Source: Verrucomicrobiota bacterium
GTDB taxonomy: Bacteria > Verrucomicrobiota > Verrucomicrobiia > Chthoniobacterales > UBA10450
DNA length: 11,061 nt
Assembly (NCBI GenBank): GCA_003219115.1
Contig: QHPN01000106.1
Coordinates: forward strand, 1-11,061
Reading direction: 5' to 3'
In this document: positions 6,463 through 11,061 of the stretch, piece after piece
How the letters are laid out: the number at the start of each line of letters is the position of its first letter
Numbering within the stretch: position 1 is the stretch's first letter
Position numbers and translations under genes: made by a program
The notes under the pieces: generated by a model
Seen by the model: the letters and a program-made list of their open reading frames with translations, nothing else
Database searches by the model: none
What the model was told of the DNA's origin: nothing

Positions 6463-7797
6463 CTATGCAGCGAGTTCTTGCAGCACCGCTTTGTTGATGC
6501 GAATTCCAGCGTCGAGATTTTCCAGTGGGAAATTCTCGTTCGGCGAATGCGCGCGACAGTCGGGCAGTGCGAGTCCCAGCAGTAATGTTTCCGCGCCAAG
6601 GATGTCACGAAAATCCGACACGATCGGTATGCTACCGCCTTCGCGAATCAGCACCGGATCGCGCTCGAATGCTTTCTTCAGGGCGTGCTGGGCCGCAACC
6701 CCGTATTTCGAGTGCGGATCGGTCAGATACCAGGGGCCAGCATGGCCGGCTGTCATGTCGAGTTTCACGCCAGGCGGACAACTCTTTTGCAAATGCTCCT
6801 GCGCCAACGCGTTGATCTTGTCGCCGTCCTGATTCGGAACGAGACGGAAGGTAAGCTTCGCCATGGCCTCGCGCCCGATCACCGTCTTGGTCCCCTGCCC
6901 CTGGTAGCCGCCCCCGAAGCCGTTGATCTCCGCCGTCGGTCGCGCCCAAATGCGTTCCAGCGTCGAAAAACCCTTTTCGCCAAACAATTCCGGCACACCA
7001 GTCTCTTTCACGATTTCTTCATCCGCGTTCAACGGAATCTTGCGCCACATTTCTCGTTCCCAATTTTCCAGCGGCAACACATCGTCGTAAAAACCGGGAA
7101 TGGCGACGCGCCCGTTGGCGTCGTGTAAAGTGGCGAGCAGTCGTGCCATCGCCGCGAGCGGATTCATGACGGCGCCGCCATAAATTCCGGAATGCAGATC
7201 CATCTTCGGACCGGTGACTTTCAATTCCAGCGCCGTAACACCGCGTAATCCGTAACTCATTGTTGGAATGCCCGGGGCAATCATTCCCGTATCAGAAACG
7301 ACCACGACTTCAGGCTTCAGCACATCGCGATTTTGCGAGAGAAAGTTTCCCAGGTTGGCGCTGCCGATTTCCTCTTCGCCTTCGATGACGAAATGTAAAT
7401 TGACCGGAAGATCGCGGTTCGCCTCGAGTTGTTCCTGCACGCCGAGGATGTGTGAAAGAATTTGGCCTTTGTTATCCGTCGCGCCGCGAGCGAAGACGTA
7501 ACCATTTTTCAAAACTGGTTCGAAAGGGGGCGAATCCCAAAGCCGGACGGGATCGGGCGGCTGCACGTCGTAATGCCCATAGATCAAGACGGTGCGACGG
7601 CCGGGTTTGTGTTCGTTTTGAGCCCAAACCACGGGATGGCCCGGTGTCGGGCAAAGTTTCGCAGACAACCCTATCTTGGTGAGTTTTTCCACCAGCCAAT
7701 GCCCACACTCGGTTACTTTTTCGGCGCATTGATCGTCGGTCGAGACACTGGGGAAGCGGAGAAACTGATAAAAATCTTCAAGATGGCTTGCACGCAT
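6463..7797 (-). CDS. M20-family metallopeptidase (carnosinase/dipeptidase-like)
   Basis: Cytosolic zinc peptidase, probably cleaving dipeptides or short peptides. Seen in 444 residues: the metal motif LIYGHYDVQPPDP (71-83, His75 ligand, Asp77), ARGATDNKGQ (103-112, bridging Asp108), EGEEEIGS (139-146, catalytic Glu142 and ligand Glu143), VSDTG (167-171, Asp169), the lid/dimerisation domain from about 185 with DLHSGIYGG (200-208, His202), and the C-terminal AHSPNENF (416-423, ligand His417). All expected catalytic residues are present. I chose the ATG at 7795-7797: it gives the family-typical N-terminus and follows a promoter at 7805-7832. The frame remains open to 7923 but that part is repeat DNA. 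There is no signal peptide. Its neighbours, a wall peptidase and a gamma-glutamyltransferase, suggest a possible shared role in peptide turnover; this is inference only. Confidence 0.93.
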   Translation of the reverse strand: MRASHLEDFYQFLRFPSVSTDDQCAEKVTECGHWLVEKLTKIGLSAKLCPTPGHPVVWAQNEHKPGRRTVLIYGHYDVQPPDPVRLWDSPPFEPVLKNGYVFARGATDNKGQILSHILGVQEQLEANRDLPVNLHFVIEGEEEIGSANLGNFLSQNRDVLKPEVVVVSDTGMIAPGIPTMSYGLRGVTALELKVTGPKMDLHSGIYGGAVMNPLAAMARLLATLHDANGRVAIPGFYDDVLPLENWEREMWRKIPLNADEEIVKETGVPELFGEKGFSTLERIWARPTAEINGFGGGYQGQGTKTVIGREAMAKLTFRLVPNQDGDKINALAQEHLQKSCPPGVKLDMTAGHAGPWYLTDPHSKYGVAAQHALKKAFERDPVLIREGGSIPIVSDFRDILGAETLLLGLALPDCRAHSPNENFPLENLDAGIRINKAVLQELAA

Positions 7798-7804
7798 GGG
7801 CTGA

Positions 7805-7832
7805 ATGTTAGCAACGACAACGCGCTTGTCAT
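7805..7832 (-). promoter_or_regulatory. Predicted promoter of the M20 peptidase gene, -35 box from a repeat end
   Basis: On the minus strand, ATGACA (7827-7832) and TAACAT (7805-7810) are 16 bases apart. The first matches TTGACA at five of six positions and is the very end of palindromic element copy 3. The -10 box ends seven bases before the ATG at 7797, giving a leaderless or nearly leaderless message. Confidence 0.5.
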
Positions 7833-7965
7833 CCCGAGCCGCAGAGACAACGCCAGTCCGGCTCGGACCGAGGGATCTCTCGGGCGGTCGGGTTCTGTGC
7901 GAACTTATGTAGGCAATGACCAATGAGAGGTCCCTCGTCCCCCAATCGCGGGACTCGAAATGACA
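7827..7965. repeat. Paired-arm palindromic element, copy 3
   Basis: Outer ends TGTCAT and ATGACA are inverted repeats. Left arm: ATCCC (7831-7835), GA, a long GC-rich loop, GA, GGGAT (7872-7876), perfectly paired outside. Right arm on the minus strand: ATTTC-GA-GTCCC-loop-GGGAC-GA-GGGAC, where the inner GTCCC/GGGAC stem pairs but the outer five bases do not, as if two arm types had recombined. It fills the divergent gap between the M20 gene and ggt. Confidence 0.8.
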
Positions 7966-7984
7966 GCCATGCTAGCGTAGCGAC

Positions 7985-9787
7985 ATGCTTGAACGATTTC
8001 GTTCCGGAGTTGGTTTTCTTCTCTTGGTTGCGCTCTGCAGCTCTGTTTTCGCTCAGATCGATCGCATAACCGGCAAACCTTTTGCCACACGCTCGGAAGT
8101 TCTGGCGCGGCACGGAATGGTTTGCACAAGTGTGCCAGCGGCAACGCAGGCCGGGCTCGATATTTTGAAACACGGCGGCAGCGCGGTTGACGCCGCGATC
8201 GCGGCCAACGCCACTCTCGGATTAATGGAGCCGGTCTCGAACGGGATCGGCGGCGACCTTTTCGCTATCGTTTACAGCGCGAAAGAAAACAAACTCTATG
8301 GGATCAATGGCAGCGGCCGTTCCCCGTTAGGCCTGAGCTATGATCAGATGAAAGCGAAGCTCGACAAATTGGGCCGCAAAACGATTCCACCGCACGGCAT
8401 GCTTCCAATCAGTGTGCCCGGATGCGTTGACGCCTGGAGCGAGTTGCATAAAAAATTCGGCAAGCTCAAGCTGAGTGACGATCTGGCGCCGGCTGCGAAA
8501 TACGCCGACGAAGGTTTTCCGGTCACCGAGTTGATCGCCTTTTACTGGCACTTTGCGCCGGAAATTTATAAGGATTCGCCGGGCGCTTTTCTCGAAACGT
8601 ATACCGTCGATGGCAAAGGTCGGACGCCGGCGAAAGGCGAAATTTTCAAAAACCCGGCACTCGCGAAGACGCTTCGTTTGATTGGAGAAAAAGGTCGGGA
8701 TGTTTTCTACAAGGGGGAGATCGCGAACAGGATCGACAAATTCATGCGGGAGAACGGCGGTTTTCTCAGCAAAGCTGATTTTGAAAAGCATACGTCCACG
8801 TGGGTCGATCCGGTTTCGACAAACTACCGCGGCTACGATGTCTTCGAGCTACCGCCGAACGGACAGGGCATCGCCGCACTGCAAATCCTAAACATTCTCG
8901 AGGGGTTCGATCTGAAAGCGATGGGCCGGAATTCGGCAGAAACATTGCATGTAATGGTAGAAGCAAAGAAGCTTGCATGGGCGGATCGTGCAAAATTTTA
9001 TGCTGACCCGCAGTTTGCGACGATTCCGTTAGCGCAATTGATCTCAAAGCAATATGCAGCAGAACGACGGAAGCTGATCGACCCGGAACACGCGGCCAAA
9101 ATGGTGAGCCCGGGACCTGTAGAGGCAGGCGTGTCGCCTGCGAAATTGCGGCCGACACGGCTGCCTCCACAGGATCCTGCCGCAACGCCAAAGGACAATG
9201 GCGACACCATTTACATGTGCACCGCAGATGATGAAGGCAACATGGTTTCGCTCATCCAGAGCAATTACCGCGGGATGGGCAGCGGGGTTGTCGTGCCGGG
9301 TCTCGGTTTCATGTTTCAAGATCGCGGCGAACTGTTTTCAATGGAGCAGGACCATGCAAACGTTTATGCGTCAGGCAAGCGCCCATTTCACACCATCATT
9401 CCCGGTTTCGTGATGAAAGACGGCAAACCGTGGGAAGCGTTTGGTGTGATGGGCGGCGGGATGCAACCACAGGGACATGTCCAAGTTCTGACTAACCAGA
9501 TCGACTTTGATTTGAACGTGCAGGAAGCGGGAGATGCTTCGCGATGGCAACACGAAGGCGATAACGAACCGACCGGCGAAAAAATGGAAAAAGGCGGTTA
9601 CGTTGAAGTCGAGAGCGGGATCCCCTACGAAGTCATTCGCGAGTTGGAAAAGCGCGGCCACGACATGCGCTTCGACGTTGGCGGCTACGGCGGTTACCAG
9701 GCGGTAAAAGTAGAGATGCACGATGGGCGGCGTGTTTACATCGGCGCAAGCGAATCGCGCAAGGATGGCCAGGCTGCAGGCTACTGA
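7985..9787 (+). CDS. ggt: Gamma-glutamyltransferase (secreted, self-cleaving)
   Basis: Ntn-hydrolase that hydrolyses or transfers the gamma-glutamyl group of glutathione and related compounds, here probably in the periplasm. Seen in 600 residues: signal peptide 1-23 (core FLLLVALCSSVFA), GGSAVDAAIAANATLGLMEP (64-83), GIGGDLFAIVY (87-97), the predicted self-cleavage site DNGDTIY with nucleophile Thr408, then SLIQSNYRGMGSG (422-434) and the oxyanion-loop region VMGGGMQPQGHVQ (488-500) of the small subunit. Large and small subunits would be about 385 (after signal removal) and 193 residues. Residues 378-397 (PVEAGVSPAKLRPTRLPPQD) are encoded by a hairpin repeat and lie only 11 residues before Thr408, in a stretch that is a flexible large-subunit end in known structures. 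The ATG at 7985 gives the signal peptide; TAGCGT lies six bases upstream as a possible -10 box. Confidence 0.95.
   Translation: MLERFRSGVGFLLLVALCSSVFAQIDRITGKPFATRSEVLARHGMVCTSVPAATQAGLDILKHGGSAVDAAIAANATLGLMEPVSNGIGGDLFAIVYSAKENKLYGINGSGRSPLGLSYDQMKAKLDKLGRKTIPPHGMLPISVPGCVDAWSELHKKFGKLKLSDDLAPAAKYADEGFPVTELIAFYWHFAPEIYKDSPGAFLETYTVDGKGRTPAKGEIFKNPALAKTLRLIGEKGRDVFYKGEIANRIDKFMRENGGFLSKADFEKHTSTWVDPVSTNYRGYDVFELPPNGQGIAALQILNILEGFDLKAMGRNSAETLHVMVEAKKLAWADRAKFYADPQFATIPLAQLISKQYAAERRKLIDPEHAAKMVSPGPVEAGVSPAKLRPTRLPPQDPAATPKDNGDTIYMCTADDEGNMVSLIQSNYRGMGSGVVVPGLGFMFQDRGELFSMEQDHANVYASGKRPFHTIIPGFVMKDGKPWEAFGVMGGGMQPQGHVQVLTNQIDFDLNVQEAGDASRWQHEGDNEPTGEKMEKGGYVEVESGIPYEVIRELEKRGHDMRFDVGGYGGYQAVKVEMHDGRRVYIGASESRKDGQAAGY
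9116..9173. repeat. Hairpin repeat of the CTGTAGAGGC type, in frame inside ggt
   Basis: Left arm 9116-9138 and right arm 9151-9173 are inverted repeats matching at 20 of 23 positions (CCTGTAGAGGCAG opposite CTGCCTCCACAGG at the ends), with a 12-base loop. Bases 9117-9126 are identical to 3674-3683. It adds 20 residues to the protein without breaking the frame. Confidence 0.75.
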
Positions 9788-9867
9788 TTTAGCGAGCAAA
9801 TCTGGCTGATCGTCAAAAGAACGAAAAGCGTGGGCGTCTGGCATATCTCCTGCGCGCAGACGATCCG

Positions 9868-11061
9868 ATGTCATCCGCTCGCATCACCGAGCAATCCCAT
9901 TCTGGCCGCGCACCACCGGTCCGATTCTCCACCATTAGATGGCTCGGTAGCATTCTGGTCACCGCAGCTATCTACCTCATTGCAGGCAAGTTAGCGCTCC
10001 TCCTGGCAGTTCCACCCGTGTACGCGACCGCGGTCTGGCCAGCGGCTGGTCTTGCCCTCGGCTGCCTCCTTTTGTTCGGCGACCGCGCCTGGCCGGGGGT
10101 TATCATTGGATCATTTCTCGTAAATTTTTGGAATTCGCTCGATACGGCAACGCTCGGCGGGATCGTGAAATCTGTCGCGATGCCTTTGTGTATCGGAGGC
10201 GGCGCTGCGCTGCAAGCCTATGCAGGTGCGTTCCTGGTCCGCTGGTTTGTGGGGATACCAACGGCGTTGGCCACGGAGAAAGCAGTCGTCCGCTTTTCCC
10301 TGGTCTCGACGGCAAGTTGTGTCATTGCCGCTACGATCGGAGTAACGGTGCTTTGGACCGCCGGCGTTATTCATTCGGCTGATTATTTAACCAACTGGGT
10401 CACCTGGTACGTCGGGGACGCGATTGGGACCCTGATCTTTGCGCCGTTGGTTTTGATCTGGAGTCAGGGGGCCGCGGACTGGCGCCGCAAACTTTCGGTC
10501 ACGATTCCGATGACCTTCACTCTTGCCGTGGTGGTGGCGTTATTTTTCGAGACCAACCGATGGGAACAAGGGCGGGTAAGGATGGAATTCGACCAGCGTG
10601 TCGAAAGCATGACCCAAAAATTGCAAAGCGATTTTAACAGCTATCTCGATGTGCTCAAATCGGTGCAGAATTTCTTCGCCAGCTCGCCTTCTGTTAGCCA
10701 GGACAGTTTTCATTCATTCGTCGCGAGAGACATCGCCGATCATCCCGGGATCCAGTCGCTATCATGGGACGCACGCGTGCCGAAGGCCAAGGTGCCGGCT
10801 TTCATTGAGACGGCCCGCCACGACGGCCTGCTCAATTTTCATTTAACCGAGCGCGATGCGCAGCTAAAACTGATTCCGGCCGCTCCCCGTGATGAGTACA
10901 TCGTGATCCGTAACGTCGAGCCGACATTTGGAAATGAGAAAGCGTTAGGATTTGACATCGCCTCGGATCCAATCCGACGCGAAGCCTCCGAATGGTCGAG
11001 AGATAAGGGCGAAGCTCGTGCGACCAAACAGACCAAACTCACTTACGAAAACGGAACGGTG
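9868..11061 (+). CDS. MASE1-CHASE membrane sensor protein, N-terminal 398 residues (cut by window edge)
   Basis: Seen: an open frame without stop from the ATG at 9868 to the window end. About eight hydrophobic segments between residues 25 and 230, including the MASE1-like openings YLIAGKLALLLAVPP (36-50) and TAVWPAAGLALGCLLLFG (53-70), NWVTWYVGDAIGTLIFAPLVL near 175-195, and a last helix near 212-226. A soluble region follows from about 230, with the CHASE-like stretch LKSVQNFFASSP and GIQSLSWDARVP, the usual core of that extracellular ligand-sensing domain. Such proteins normally continue into a histidine kinase, PAS or GGDEF output domain, which is beyond the window, so the output cannot be named. 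In-frame TAG at 9790 limits the start; no other ATG, GTG or TTG lies between. The gene begins 80 bases after ggt on the same strand. Ligand unknown. Confidence 0.85.
   Translation, partial: MSSARITEQSHSGRAPPVRFSTIRWLGSILVTAAIYLIAGKLALLLAVPPVYATAVWPAAGLALGCLLLFGDRAWPGVIIGSFLVNFWNSLDTATLGGIVKSVAMPLCIGGGAALQAYAGAFLVRWFVGIPTALATEKAVVRFSLVSTASCVIAATIGVTVLWTAGVIHSADYLTNWVTWYVGDAIGTLIFAPLVLIWSQGAADWRRKLSVTIPMTFTLAVVVALFFETNRWEQGRVRMEFDQRVESMTQKLQSDFNSYLDVLKSVQNFFASSPSVSQDSFHSFVARDIADHPGIQSLSWDARVPKAKVPAFIETARHDGLLNFHLTERDAQLKLIPAAPRDEYIVIRNVEPTFGNEKALGFDIASDPIRREASEWSRDKGEARATKQTKLTYENGTV

Noticed and set aside
7798..7923. A 42-codon N-terminal extension of the M20 gene
   Set aside because: The DNA is repeat sequence and the extension has no counterpart in the family; the promoter lies within it.
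5268..7965. CRISPR-like array from the recurring repeats
   Set aside because: The copies are about 1 kb or more apart with genes between them, and they are inverted pairs rather than direct repeats with spacers.
9788..9867. A small gene between ggt and the MASE1 sensor
   Set aside because: The 80 bases hold no supported start or domain; an open stretch merely runs into the sensor frame after a TAG.

Overview
The window looks like a chromosomal stretch of a free-living, moderately GC-rich bacterium. The gene content and protein style (a HemX-like/hemA/hemC/cobA heme operon, a glutamyl-tRNA reductase without its C-terminal domain, many GTG starts and little sign of Shine-Dalgarno sequences) would fit a soil member of the Verrucomicrobiota/PVC group. 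This placement is an inference from memory of the families, not a database match.

Layout. Positions 1-3015, minus strand: a tightly overlapping tetrapyrrole operon read right to left, namely a CcsA/HemX-type membrane protein, hemA, hemC and the start of cobA (cut by the window edge). Positions 3016-3108: a short divergent promoter region. Positions 3109-3639, plus strand: apt. It converges on, and shares a CTAG stop tetranucleotide with, a small DUF6572-like gene (3636-4073, minus). Positions 4122-5278, plus strand: queF and queC, overlapping by GTGA and contributing to the deazapurine (preQ0/queuosine) pathway. Positions 5402-6331 and 6463-7797, minus strand: a secreted NlpC/P60 protein with a long Ser/Pro/Lys linker, and a cytosolic M20 metallopeptidase. 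Positions 7985-9787, plus strand: a secreted gamma-glutamyltransferase. Positions 9868-11061, plus strand: the N-terminal part of a MASE1-CHASE membrane sensor, cut by the window edge.

The most unusual content is a set of short palindromic elements. Three copies (5268-5382, 6353-6444, 7827-7965) fill the gaps around the NlpC/P60 and M20 genes, so that each gene sits between two copies. Each copy is a pair of inverted arms, and each of the six arms reads GTC-ATYYY-GA-loop-GA-RRRNY. In four arms the outer five bases pair perfectly using three different base combinations (ATCCT/AGGAT, ATTTC/GAAAT, ATCCC/GGGAT). This compensatory pattern points to a conserved hairpin with a tandem GA/GA step. One copy supplies the stop codon of queC and another supplies a -35 box for the M20 gene. 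A second, unrelated hairpin type (CTGTAGAGGC...) lies in frame inside the gamma-glutamyltransferase, next to its catalytic Thr, and in the tail of the DUF6572-like protein.

Four promoters could be proposed (ccsA-like, apt, queF, M20). All place the -10 box only 5-10 bases before the start codon, which suggests that leaderless mRNAs are common in this organism.
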